From: RGIG5472 sp051867635
Lineage (GTDB): Bacteria; Bacillota; Clostridia; Oscillospirales; Oscillospiraceae
DNA length: 33,564 nt
Direction of reading: 5' to 3'
Assembly: GCA_051867635.1 (NCBI GenBank)
Contig: JBJDYT010000012.1
Location: 1 to 33,564, forward strand
Positions 1-6,213 of this stretch are shown here, in pieces. How positions within the stretch are numbered: the stretch's first letter is position 1; each line of letters begins with the position of its first letter. Below the pieces are notes generated by a model, which saw nothing but the letters and a program-made list of their open reading frames with translations, ran no database searches and was not told where the DNA came from. A program made the translations under genes and the position numbers.

Positions 1-928
1 CCGCCAGTTGTTCATACGCTTCCCCCCATCGCGCGTTGGGCTTGAGATTGTAGAGGTTCGGGTCCATCACATGGTAGCGGCCCTCCCGCACAGCCGTCAG
101 GGAGGCCCAGGCGGGGTTGTCCAGCAGGGTGGTCTTGAGCACGGCTTCGGCGTCGGAGGGGTCCGCGCTTTGGAGCACCACGAAGATATAGTCCGGGTCG
201 GCCTGCAGAATGGCCTCCATGCTCAGCTGCTCCAAGAGGCTGCCGTCCCGGTCGGCGATGTTGACGCAGCCGAGAGCCGCCAGCATCTCTCCCAGGACGC
301 TGTCCTCGCTGTTTTTCACCTTGCAGCTGCTGCCGGTGGCCCGGATATAGAGGACGCTGGGGGCGGAGCCGTCCTGCCGCGCCAGCGCGGCCTCCGCCTG
401 CCGGGCCACCTCCGTGCCGTAAAGCGCATAGTTCTCCGTCTGCCCGGTGATCTCCGTGCAGGTCTTGAGCATCCGCAGGTAGTCCTCAAGGTTGTCCACG
501 GAGAAGTAGGCCGCGGTGAGGCCTATCTCCGCGAAGGCGGCCTCCAGCTCCACGTTCCGGTCCGTGCCGGCGCTGGCGAGGACCAGGTCCGGCTGGCAGG
601 CCAGGAGCTGCTCCAGGTCCAGCTCCTTGGTGTTTCCCAGGTTCACCACGTCGTCGCGCAGGGGCAGGTCAAAGTACCGCCAGGTGGCGTCGGTGGCGGC
701 CACGATGGTGTCCGCGCCGCCGGCGAGACACCAGATGTCCGAGAAGCTGCTGATGAGGCAGGCCACCCGCTGGGGACGGTCCACCGCCACCTGCCGCCCG
801 AGATCGTCGGTGAAGGTCACAGCGGTGGCGGAGGGCGGCGCCTCCTCCCCGGAGGAAGCGGCCCCGCCGCCGCAGGCCGCCAGCAGCAGGCAGCAGGCGG
901 CCAGCAGCAAAATAAGCGTTCGTTTCAT
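1..928 (-). CDS. ABC importer substrate-binding lipoprotein (iron-siderophore/cobalamin type), C-terminus cut by window edge
   Basis: About 309 residues are visible, reading from the ATG at 928 to the window edge without a stop, so only the last residues are missing. The N-terminus is a lipoprotein signal: MKRT, a Leu/Ala-rich core, and a lipobox LAAC with Cys at residue 19, followed by a Gly/Ser/Ala/Glu linker. The mature part begins TFTDDLGRQVAVDRPQRVACL, the usual opening of Peripla_BP_2 (FepB/BtuF-like) proteins, and continues with 'DLEQLLACQPDLVLAS' and a late 'LKTTLLDNPAWASLTAVREGR', both typical of this family. It should bind ligand outside the membrane and deliver it to a FecCD-type permease; that partner is not in the window and may lie beyond base 1. 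Start choice: first ATG ahead of the signal peptide, with AAGGAG (942-937) upstream. Ligand cannot be told from sequence: ferric siderophore, heme or corrinoid are all possible. Confidence 0.85.
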   Translation of the reverse strand, partial: MKRTLILLLAACCLLLAACGGGAASSGEEAPPSATAVTFTDDLGRQVAVDRPQRVACLISSFSDIWCLAGGADTIVAATDATWRYFDLPLRDDVVNLGNTKELDLEQLLACQPDLVLASAGTDRNVELEAAFAEIGLTAAYFSVDNLEDYLRMLKTCTEITGQTENYALYGTEVARQAEAALARQDGSAPSVLYIRATGSSCKVKNSEDSVLGEMLAALGCVNIADRDGSLLEQLSMEAILQADPDYIFVVLQSADPSDAEAVLKTTLLDNPAWASLTAVREGRYHVMDPNLYNLKPNARWGEAYEQLA

Positions 929-946
929 GCACAGTTCTCCTTGCAG

Positions 947-1052
947 AAAAAAATAAAGCCGGACGCGGCAGGGAAAGGGGCGCAGATCCCCCCTTCCCAA
1001 AGCGGAAAAGAGAGATCATTTCAAAGCCCTTTTCCGCACTGCGCGGTCCGGC
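947..1052 (-). promoter_or_regulatory. Candidate structured leader RNA / attenuator of the substrate-binding protein gene
   Basis: Read on the minus strand the 5' UTR folds into a three-way junction. A 7-bp closing helix GCCGGAC/GTCCGGC (1052-1046 with 964-958) encloses a 9-bp hairpin GCGGAAAAG/CTTTTCCGC (1037-1029 with 1010-1002) and a second hairpin GGGAA-GGGG/CCCC-TTCCC with a one-base bulge (998-988 with 980-971). The 3' strand of the closing helix runs directly into a U-rich tract (957-947), so closing the junction would create a terminator-like hairpin just before the ribosome site. I cannot match it to cobalamin, TPP, Moco or other leader classes I know. Pairings are seen in sequence; regulation is inferred. 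Confidence 0.5.
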
Positions 1053-1072
1053 AGATCTCCAATTCGCGTTTG

Positions 1073-1101
1073 ATTATAACAGGGCGCCTCCGCCTTGTCA
1101 A
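1073..1101 (-). promoter_or_regulatory. Sigma-A promoter for the substrate-binding protein gene
   Basis: On the minus strand a perfect -35 TTGACA (1101-1096) and a perfect -10 TATAAT (1078-1073) are separated by exactly 17 bp. The start point would be near 1066, giving a leader of about 138 nt that contains the folded element at 1052-947. Confidence 0.9.
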
Positions 1102-1225
1102 CCGGCCCCGCGGGCGGCCGCACCGCCGCCGGAGGGTTATTCCCCGCGCCGGCGGGCAAACTACCTGGGGCGGGAAAGAGGGCGGCCCGCGCCCCGTTTT
1201 TTGCGGAAGTTTTCCGAAAAATAGG

Positions 1226-1255
1226 TTGACAAACCCGACCCGGCTCTGTTACAAT
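1226..1255 (+). promoter_or_regulatory. Sigma-A promoter of the tRNA cluster
   Basis: TTGACA (1226-1231) and TACAAT (1250-1255) with an 18-bp spacer, about 38 bp ahead of the first tRNA. Confidence 0.8.
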
Positions 1256-1293
1256 AACTCTTGCCTGTTCGGCAGGAGTTCAACAGGACCTAT

Positions 1294-1370
1294 GGCGGCG
1301 TAGCTCAGTTGGCCAGAGCATCCGGTTCATACCCGGAGTGTCACCGGTTCAAATCCAGTCGCCGCTACCA
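1294..1370 (+). tRNA. tRNA-Met (CAT), elongator type
   Basis: A 77-nt cloverleaf including an encoded CCA. Acceptor GGCGGCG pairs with CGCCGCT (first pair G-U), D-stem GCTC/GAGC, anticodon stem TCCGG/CCGGA with loop TTCATAC and anticodon CAT at 1328-1330. The general sequence resembles bacterial elongator tRNA-Met rather than initiator or lysidine-type tRNA-Ile. The T stem is ACCGG against CCAGT, which leaves one C-A mismatch at its centre; the expected base would be T. Confidence 0.85.
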
Positions 1371-1394
1371 CGGAACTCCCGCACGGGAGTTCCG
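1371..1394 (+). repeat. Perfect inverted repeat between tRNA-Met and tRNA-Glu
   Basis: Two 11-bp arms, CGGAACTCCCG and CGGGAGTTCCG, separated by only CA start at the base after the tRNA-Met CCA. It should form a strong hairpin in the tRNA precursor. There is no U-tract after it, so it is more likely a processing or stability element than a terminator. Confidence 0.7.
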
Positions 1395-1399
1395 CACCT

Positions 1400-1474
1400 G
1401 GCCCGTTGGTCAAGTGGTCAAGACACGGCCCTTTCACGGCTGTAACATGGGTTCGAATCCCGTACGGGTCACCA
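1400..1474 (+). tRNA. tRNA-Glu (TTC)
   Basis: A 75-nt cloverleaf with encoded CCA. Acceptor GGCCCGT pairs with ACGGGTC, anticodon stem CGGCC/GGCTG with loop CTTTCAC, anticodon TTC at 1433-1435, T arm ATGGG-TTCGAAT-CCCGT. Confidence 0.95.
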
Positions 1475-1513
1475 TCGCGGGGTACATGCCGCAACGGCGT
1501 CTCTCCGCGTCAT

Positions 1514-1590
1514 GCGGGCTTAGCTCAGCTGGTTAGAGCGCATGCTTCACACGCATGAGGTCACTGGTTCGAGTCCAGTAGTCCGCACCA
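1514..1590 (+). tRNA. tRNA-Val (CAC)
   Basis: A 77-nt cloverleaf with encoded CCA. Acceptor GCGGGCT pairs with AGTCCGC, anticodon stem CATGC/GCATG with loop TTCACAC, anticodon CAC at 1548-1550, T arm ACTGG-TTCGAGT-CCAGT. This isoacceptor reads GTG, the preferred Val codon in this G/C-rich sequence. Confidence 0.95.
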
Positions 1591-1593
1591 AAG

Positions 1594-1634
1594 AAAATCC
1601 TCGTATTCGCAGGAATACGAGGATTTTTCTTTTT
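1594..1634. terminator. Intrinsic terminator between the tRNA cluster and trxB (works on both strands)
   Basis: A perfect 15-bp stem AAAATCCTCGTATTC / GAATACGAGGATTTT (1594-1608 with 1613-1627), loop GCAG, followed by TTTTTCTTTTT on the plus strand. On the minus strand the same hairpin is followed by TTTTCTTT, so it can also end the convergent trxAB transcript. Confidence 0.9.
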
Positions 1635-1637
1635 GCC

Positions 1638-2561
1638 TCAGCCGCCCCGGGCCAGGTATTCCTCCGCGTAGTAGGAGGCCGCGGCGCCGTCCGCCACGGC
1701 GGTGACGATCTGCCGCAGGGCCTTGGTGCGCACATCGCCCACGGCGAAGACCCCGGGGACGCTGGTGCGGGTGGACTCGTCGGCCCGGATATAGCCCGCC
1801 TCGTCCACCGCCAGCTGGGCGCGGAACCGCTCCGACGCCGGGGCGCGGCCGATGCTGACGAACACGCCGTCGCAGGGAAGGTCGCTCTCCGCCCCGGTGT
1901 CCGTGTCCCGCAGCCGCAGGCCCGTGAGCCTGTCGCCGTACAGCAGGGCCAAGACGCTCCGGCGAAAGCAGAAGCCGATGTTCCCCGCCTGCCGCAGGGG
2001 CTCGTGATAGACCCTGGCGGCCCGGAGGGCGTCCCGCCGGTGGATGAGCCAGACCTTTTTGCACAGCCGGGAGAGGAGCAGGGCCTCCCCCGCCGCCGTG
2101 TTGCCGCCGCCCACCACCGCCACGGTCCTGTCCCGGTAGGCCATGCCGTCGCAGGCGGCGCAGTAGTGGACGCCCCGGCCCGCCAGCTCCTTCTCCCCGG
2201 GCAGGCCCAGGGGCCGCGGCTCCGCCCCGGTGGCGAGGATCACCGTCCGGCCCCGGAAGGTCCCCTCGCTGCTCTCCACCGTCTTGACCGCCCCGGCGAG
2301 CCGGGCGGAGACGGCCTCCGCCAGCACCGTTTCGGCGCCGAAGCGCTCCGCGCCCTGCCGCATCCGCTCCCCCAGCTCGAAGCCGTCCACGCCCTCCGGG
2401 AAGCCGGGATAATTGTCGATCTGCTGCGTCAGCGCCATCTGCCCGCCGGCGGAGAGCTTCTCCAGCACCACGGTGTCAAGGCCCGCCCGGGCGCAGTAGA
2501 GCGCCGCCGTGTAGCCCCCGGGGCCGCCGCCCACGATGACCGCGTCATAGATCCGTTCCAT
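1638..2561 (-). CDS. trxB: Thioredoxin reductase (NADPH, flavoprotein)
   Basis: A 307-residue protein, normal length for bacterial TrxB. It has the N-terminal FAD dinucleotide fold GGGPGGYTAALYCARAG (residues 11-27), the redox-active pair CAAC (134-137, family CAxC), a second dinucleotide fold VVGGGNTAAGEAL for NADPH, and the C-terminal FAD-contact segment 'GVFAVGDVRTK'. It passes electrons from NADPH to thioredoxin in the cytoplasm. Its ATG at 2561 follows the stop of the thioredoxin gene by 7 nt, so the two are one trxA-trxB operon and substrate and reductase are made together. The shared terminator at 1594-1634 ends the unit. High confidence on family; some members of this family use ferredoxin instead of NADPH, which I cannot settle by eye. 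Confidence 0.93.
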   Translation of the reverse strand: MERIYDAVIVGGGPGGYTAALYCARAGLDTVVLEKLSAGGQMALTQQIDNYPGFPEGVDGFELGERMRQGAERFGAETVLAEAVSARLAGAVKTVESSEGTFRGRTVILATGAEPRPLGLPGEKELAGRGVHYCAACDGMAYRDRTVAVVGGGNTAAGEALLLSRLCKKVWLIHRRDALRAARVYHEPLRQAGNIGFCFRRSVLALLYGDRLTGLRLRDTDTGAESDLPCDGVFVSIGRAPASERFRAQLAVDEAGYIRADESTRTSVPGVFAVGDVRTKALRQIVTAVADGAAASYYAEEYLARGG

Positions 2562-2568
2562 GGCCGCT

Positions 2569-2898
2569 CTACTCGACGCCGTGCTGGCGGAGGAAGTCCC
2601 GGATCTGGGCCTTGGATTCCGGGGCCGTCAGGGCGGCCAGGGAGCGTCCGTCCCGGTACAGGACCAGCGTGGGGATGAACTCGATATTTTCCCGCCGGGC
2701 CAGCTCCGCCTCCTCATCGATATTGACCTTTCCCGCCGTCAGCGCGCCGCCCGCCTCCAGGGCCGCCTGCTCGAAGGCGGGGCCGATGCGGCGGCAGGCG
2801 CCGCACCAGGGCGCCCAGTACTCCAGCAGCACGTCTCCCCCGCCCTCCTTCACTAACTCCTTGAAAAGCCCGGTATCCACCTGCCGTATGCCGGACAT
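2569..2898 (-). CDS. trxA: Thioredoxin
   Basis: A 109-residue thioredoxin-fold protein with active site WAPWCGAC (Cys32 and Cys35). The usual WCGPC is WCGAC here: the active-site proline, which tunes the redox potential, is replaced by alanine. The conserved cis-proline region is present as 'IEFIPTLVLYRDG'. It acts as a cytoplasmic disulfide reductant and is probably reduced by the TrxB encoded 7 nt downstream. Start: I choose ATG at 2898 because GGAG lies 9 nt upstream; a TTG two codons earlier is in frame but would sit too close. The gene diverges from the aromatic operon. I found no convincing sigma-A promoter for it in 2899-3066; CATACT near 2940 is the best -10 guess. Confidence 0.9.
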   Translation of the reverse strand: MSGIRQVDTGLFKELVKEGGGDVLLEYWAPWCGACRRIGPAFEQAALEAGGALTAGKVNIDEEAELARRENIEFIPTLVLYRDGRSLAALTAPESKAQIRDFLRQHGVE

Positions 2899-3066
2899 GG
2901 GCAACAGCTCCTTTCGTTATCGGTTTGCCATAGTATGCCCGGCACGGCCCCTCTTCTTGCGCCCCGGCCCGTTTTTTCGCCGTCCGGCGGGCGCTTTGCC
3001 GCCGGGAAACCGGCTTTTTCACCACGTTAAAGCGCGACAGCGGGCGCGATTTGTTCAAATTGTCTG

Positions 3067-3095
3067 TTGACATTCCCCCGAATGCCCCGTATCAT
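3067..3095 (+). promoter_or_regulatory. Sigma-A promoter of the aromatic amino acid operon
   Basis: A perfect -35 TTGACA (3067-3072), 17-bp spacer, and -10 TATCAT (3090-3095, five of six). Transcription would begin near 3102, about 30 nt before the leader peptide start codon. Confidence 0.88.
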
Positions 3096-3133
3096 AATAA
3101 TACCTTTAAAAGATCCCGGCACAGGAGAACAGT

Positions 3134-3202
3134 ATGAAGAACTTCGTTTTTGCTGGCTTTTATTACTACTTTACTATGTCTCATAGTAAGGGTAATTTGT
3201 GA
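3134..3202 (+). CDS. Phe/Tyr-rich leader peptide of the aromatic operon (22 aa)
   Basis: A complete short reading frame with a good ribosome site (AGGAG at 3123-3127, 6 nt before ATG). Residues 4-13 read FVFAGFYYYF: four Phe and three Tyr in ten codons, including Tyr-Tyr-Tyr-Phe in a row. The tail (TMSHSKGNL) is ordinary and the frame ends TGA at 3200-3202. The composition is what is known from pheL, pheA and related leader peptides: the peptide itself has no function, but ribosome speed across its Phe/Tyr codons reports charged tRNA supply. It sits between the operon promoter and an intrinsic terminator, 121 nt ahead of aroF. No tryptophan codon is present, which fits an operon that makes Phe and Tyr but has no Trp-specific gene. 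Confidence 0.85.
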   Translation: MKNFVFAGFYYYFTMSHSKGNL

Positions 3203-3237
3203 TGCAGCAAAAACGAAAGCACCGGAAGTTTTGATGC
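3143..3237 (+). promoter_or_regulatory. Attenuator: competing leader RNA helices
   Basis: Strand 1 (3143-3155, TTCGTTTTTGCTG), inside the leader Phe codons, is perfectly complementary over 13 nt to strand 2 (3205-3217, CAGCAAAAACGAA). Strand 2 can instead pair with 3228-3237 (GTTTTGATGC), with one mismatch and one bulge, and this would take away the first four bases of the terminator's 5' arm. A ribosome stalled on the Phe/Tyr codons would cover strand 1, free strand 2 and favour read-through; a ribosome that finishes lets the terminator form. A small 6-bp hairpin ACTATG/CATAGT (3173-3187) lies just after the aromatic codons and may be a pause signal. Helices are seen; the switch is inferred. 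Confidence 0.75.
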
Positions 3238-3266
3238 GGCACAGGTTACGCTGTGCCGCATTTTTT
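3234..3266 (+). terminator. Leader terminator (attenuator) ahead of aroF
   Basis: A perfect 11-bp stem ATGCGGCACAG / CTGTGCCGCAT (3234-3244 with 3251-3261), loop GTTACG, followed by a run of six T (3261-3266). It lies upstream of the first structural gene, which is the expected place for conditional termination. Confidence 0.88.
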
Positions 3267-3323
3267 GTTATCCGGACCGCTCCGCGCCGGCAAAGGATAC
3301 TATGAATTCGGAGGGCGAGAGAC

Positions 3324-4328
3324 ATGATCGTGATACTGAAGCAGGGCGTACAGCCGGAAAAACGGGACCAGCTCATCGACTGGCTGAAAAACCAGGGCCT
3401 GGGCGTGCACATCTCCGAGGGGGAGTACCAGACCGTGCTGGGCCTCATCGGCGACACCAGGAACGTGGACATGGACCTGATCGCGAGCCTGGGCATCGTG
3501 GACAGCGTCAAGCGCGTGACGGAGGCCTTCAAGTGCGGCAACCGCAAGTTCCACCCCGACGACACCGTGGTGCAGGTGGGCGACGTGAAGATCGGCGGCG
3601 GCAATTTCTGCATGATCGCCGGCCCCTGCTCCGTGGAGACGGAGGAGCAGATCGTGGGCGTGGCCAGGGCCGTGAAGGCGGCGGGGGCCAACATGCTGCG
3701 CGGCGGCGCGTTCAAGCCCCGCACTTCCCCCTATGACTTCCAGGGCCTGAAGGCCACCGGCATCGAGCTTTTGAAGATCGCCCGCCAGGAGACGGGCCTG
3801 CCCATCGTGACGGAGATCATGAGTCCGGACCATATCCCCCTGTTCGAGGATGTGGACGTGATCCAGGTGGGCGCGCGGAACATGCAGAACTTCGACCTGC
3901 TGACCCAGCTGGGCAAGCTGCGCAAGCCCATTTTGCTCAAGCGGGGCCTGGCCAACACCCTCAAGGAGCTGCTCATGAGCGCGGAGTACATCATGGCCGG
4001 CGGCAACGACCAGATCATCCTCTGCGAGCGGGGCATCCGCACCTTTGACGACTACACCCGCAACACCCTGGACCTGGCGGCGGTGCCCATGCTGCGGGAG
4101 CTGACCCACTTGCCCATCATCGTGGACCCCAGCCACGCCACGGGCATGGCCCGCCTGGTGCCCCCCATGGCCCTGGCCGGCGCCGCCTGCGGCGCGGACG
4201 GCCTCATCATCGAGGTCCACAACGATCCCATGTGCGCCCTTTGCGACGGCGCCCAGTCCCTCCGTCCGGAGGAGTACGCTGACCTGGCGGCCAAGGTGCG
4301 CCGTGTCCGGGAGGCGATCACGAAATGA
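3324..4328 (+). CDS. aroF: 3-deoxy-7-phosphoheptulonate (DAHP) synthase with N-terminal regulatory domain
   Basis: A 334-residue enzyme that condenses PEP with erythrose 4-phosphate, the committed step of aromatic synthesis. Residues 1-70 form the ferredoxin-like domain known from Thermotoga-type DAHP synthase (start MIVILKQGVQPEKRDQLIDWL), where Phe/Tyr feedback acts in characterised members. The barrel carries AGPCSVE (99-105, metal-binding Cys102), GGAFKPRTSPYDFQG (127-141), the phosphate/metal segment DPSHATG (268-274, His271) and 'IIEVHNDP' near 300. Length matches the family. GGAGGG (3310-3315) stands 8 nt before the ATG. It is the first structural gene after the attenuator, and its TGA overlaps the tyrA ATG by 4 bp (ATGA), implying translational coupling. 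High confidence. Confidence 0.97.
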   Translation: MIVILKQGVQPEKRDQLIDWLKNQGLGVHISEGEYQTVLGLIGDTRNVDMDLIASLGIVDSVKRVTEAFKCGNRKFHPDDTVVQVGDVKIGGGNFCMIAGPCSVETEEQIVGVARAVKAAGANMLRGGAFKPRTSPYDFQGLKATGIELLKIARQETGLPIVTEIMSPDHIPLFEDVDVIQVGARNMQNFDLLTQLGKLRKPILLKRGLANTLKELLMSAEYIMAGGNDQIILCERGIRTFDDYTRNTLDLAAVPMLRELTHLPIIVDPSHATGMARLVPPMALAGAACGADGLIIEVHNDPMCALCDGAQSLRPEEYADLAAKVRRVREAITK

Positions 4329-5158
4329 CGGTAGGGATCGTGGGCCTGGGCCTCATCGGCGGGTCCCTGGCCAAGGCCTATCAGGAGGCGGGCCATACTG
4401 TCCTGGCCTTTAACAGGAACCGCTCGGTGCTGGATTTCGCCGTGATGAGCGGCGTGGTGGCGGGCGAGCTGACGGAGGAGAACGTCTCCTCCTGCGATAT
4501 CGTCCTCATCTCCATCTATCCGGAGGCCGCCGTGGCCTGGCTGCGGCGCATGGCGCCCCACATCGGGACAAAGCCCGTGGTCATCGACTGCTGCGGCACC
4601 AAGCGGACGGTGTGCGCCGCCTGCTTCCCTCTGGCGGAGGAGCACGGCTTCACCTTCCTCGGCGGGCATCCCATGGCGGGCACCCACCACTCGGGCTTCA
4701 AATACGCCCGGAGCAACCTCTTCCACGGTGCGCCCATGGTCATCGTCCCGCCGGACTTCGACGATATCCGCCTGCTGGACCGGGTAAAGGAGCTGCTGGC
4801 CCCCGCGGGCTTCGGCCGCTTCTCCGTCACCACGGCGCAGGAGCATGACGAGATGATCGCCTTCACCTCCCAGCTGGCCCATGTGGTGTCCAACGCCTAT
4901 ATCAAAAGTCCCACGGCGGCCAAGCACAAGGGCTTTTCCGCCGGCAGCTACAAGGACATGACCCGGGTGGCCTGGCTGAATCCCGGGATGTGGACGGAGC
5001 TGTTTCTGGAGAACCGGGACTTTCTGATCACGGAGCTTGACATTCTGGCGGACAACCTCCGCCAGTACCGCGACGCTCTGGCAGCGGAGGACGGCGAGAC
5101 GCTGGAGCGGCTGCTGGACGAGGGCCGCAGGCGCAAGGAGGAGGTGGACGGCCGGTGA
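4325..5158 (+). CDS. tyrA: Prephenate dehydrogenase
   Basis: A 277-residue NAD(P)-dependent enzyme that turns prephenate into 4-hydroxyphenylpyruvate, the tyrosine branch. Evidence: the Rossmann motif VGLGLIGGS (residues 6-14) and the family signature GGHPMAGT (113-120), whose His115 position belongs to the substrate-binding loop. The all-alpha C-terminal domain ('DMTRVAWLNPGMWTELFLENRD') is typical of TyrA. There is no C-terminal ACT domain and no fused chorismate mutase, so feedback inhibition by Tyr on this protein is less certain. Its TGA overlaps the GTG start of aroB by 4 bp. Arogenate dehydrogenase activity cannot be excluded from sequence alone. Confidence 0.93.
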   Translation: MTVGIVGLGLIGGSLAKAYQEAGHTVLAFNRNRSVLDFAVMSGVVAGELTEENVSSCDIVLISIYPEAAVAWLRRMAPHIGTKPVVIDCCGTKRTVCAACFPLAEEHGFTFLGGHPMAGTHHSGFKYARSNLFHGAPMVIVPPDFDDIRLLDRVKELLAPAGFGRFSVTTAQEHDEMIAFTSQLAHVVSNAYIKSPTAAKHKGFSAGSYKDMTRVAWLNPGMWTELFLENRDFLITELDILADNLRQYRDALAAEDGETLERLLDEGRRRKEEVDGR

Positions 5159-6213
5159 ACACCATCCATGTGTCGGCTTCCCGGGGCTATGACGTGCTGG
5201 TACAGCCCGGCATCCTGCGGGAGACGGGCCGGTATGTGGCGGCGCTGACCCGGGCCGGGACCGCCGCCCTCATCGCAGACGAGACGGTGTACCCCCTGTA
5301 CGGCGGCGTGGTGGAGGATTCCCTCCGCGCCGCGGGCCTGCGGGTGGTCAGCTTCGTCTACCGCGGCGGCGAGCGGGCGAAGAACCTCGCCACCTACGGC
5401 GAGATACTGAATTTCCTTGCGGAGAACCGCCTGAGCCGCAGCGACGTGGTGGTAGCTCTCGGCGGCGGCGTGACGGGGGACATGGCGGGCTTTGCCGCCG
5501 CCACGTACCTCCGGGGCGTGGATTTTGTGCAGCTTCCCACCACGCTGCTCGCGGCGGTGGATTCCTCCGTGGGCGGCAAGACGGCGGTGGACCTTCCCGC
5601 GGGGAAGAACCTGGCGGGCGCGTTCTGCCAGCCGGTCCTGGTCCTCTGCGACCCGGAGACCCTCCGCACCCTGCCGGAGGAGCAGTTCCGCGCCGGCTGC
5701 GCGGAGGTCATCAAGTACGGCGTGCTGGGAAACGAGCCGTTTTTCCGGGAGCTGGAGCAGACCCCTGTAGCGGAGCAGCTGGAGCACGTCATCTCCGTCT
5801 GCGTCGGCATGAAGCGGGACATCGTGGACGAGGACGAGTTCGACCGCGGCCAGCGGCGGCTGCTGAATCTGGGCCATACCGTGGGCCACGCGGTGGAGGC
5901 GTGCAGCGATTTCTCCATCGCCCACGGCGAGGCCGTGGCCATCGGCATGGCGGTCATCACCCGGGCGGCGGTGAAGCGCGGCGTCTGCGGCGAGGAGACG
6001 CTTACCCGCCTGCTGGCGCTGCTGCGGCGCTGCGGCCTGCCCACGGAGACGGAGCGCGGCGCGGAGGAGCTGTACCGGGCGGCCCTTTCCGATAAGAAAA
6101 TGGCGGAGGGAAAGATGCATCTGGTGGTGCCGGAGGCCATCGGCCGCTGCCGGGTGGAGTCCATCGCGGCGGAGGAGATGCTTTCCTGGCTGCGGGACGG
6201 AGGGCTGCGATGA
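5155..6213 (+). CDS. aroB: 3-dehydroquinate synthase
   Basis: A 352-residue NAD+- and metal-dependent enzyme that cyclises DAHP to 3-dehydroquinate. Signatures: YRGGERAKNL (about 69-78), the NAD-binding ALGGGVTGDMAGFAA (101-115), the substrate loop LPTTLLAAVDSSVGGKT (127-143) and the metal-binding NLGHTVGHAVE. Length is normal. It starts with GTG at 5155, inside the tyrA stop (GTGA overlap), which makes translational coupling likely and leaves little doubt on the start. Its own TGA overlaps the aroA ATG. High confidence. Confidence 0.97.
   Translation: MNTIHVSASRGYDVLVQPGILRETGRYVAALTRAGTAALIADETVYPLYGGVVEDSLRAAGLRVVSFVYRGGERAKNLATYGEILNFLAENRLSRSDVVVALGGGVTGDMAGFAAATYLRGVDFVQLPTTLLAAVDSSVGGKTAVDLPAGKNLAGAFCQPVLVLCDPETLRTLPEEQFRAGCAEVIKYGVLGNEPFFRELEQTPVAEQLEHVISVCVGMKRDIVDEDEFDRGQRRLLNLGHTVGHAVEACSDFSIAHGEAVAIGMAVITRAAVKRGVCGEETLTRLLALLRRCGLPTETERGAEELYRAALSDKKMAEGKMHLVVPEAIGRCRVESIAAEEMLSWLRDGGLR

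Noticed and set aside
929..1066. Cobalamin riboswitch upstream of the binding-protein gene
   Set aside because: GGAGATCTGCC near the 5' end of the leader recalls the B12 box, but it is at the wrong end of the RNA and the rest of the cobalamin core is missing.
3100..3323. T-box element in the aromatic operon leader
   Set aside because: No T-box sequence (like GGGTGGNACCGCG) or stem I specifier loop is visible; the leader peptide model explains the region better.
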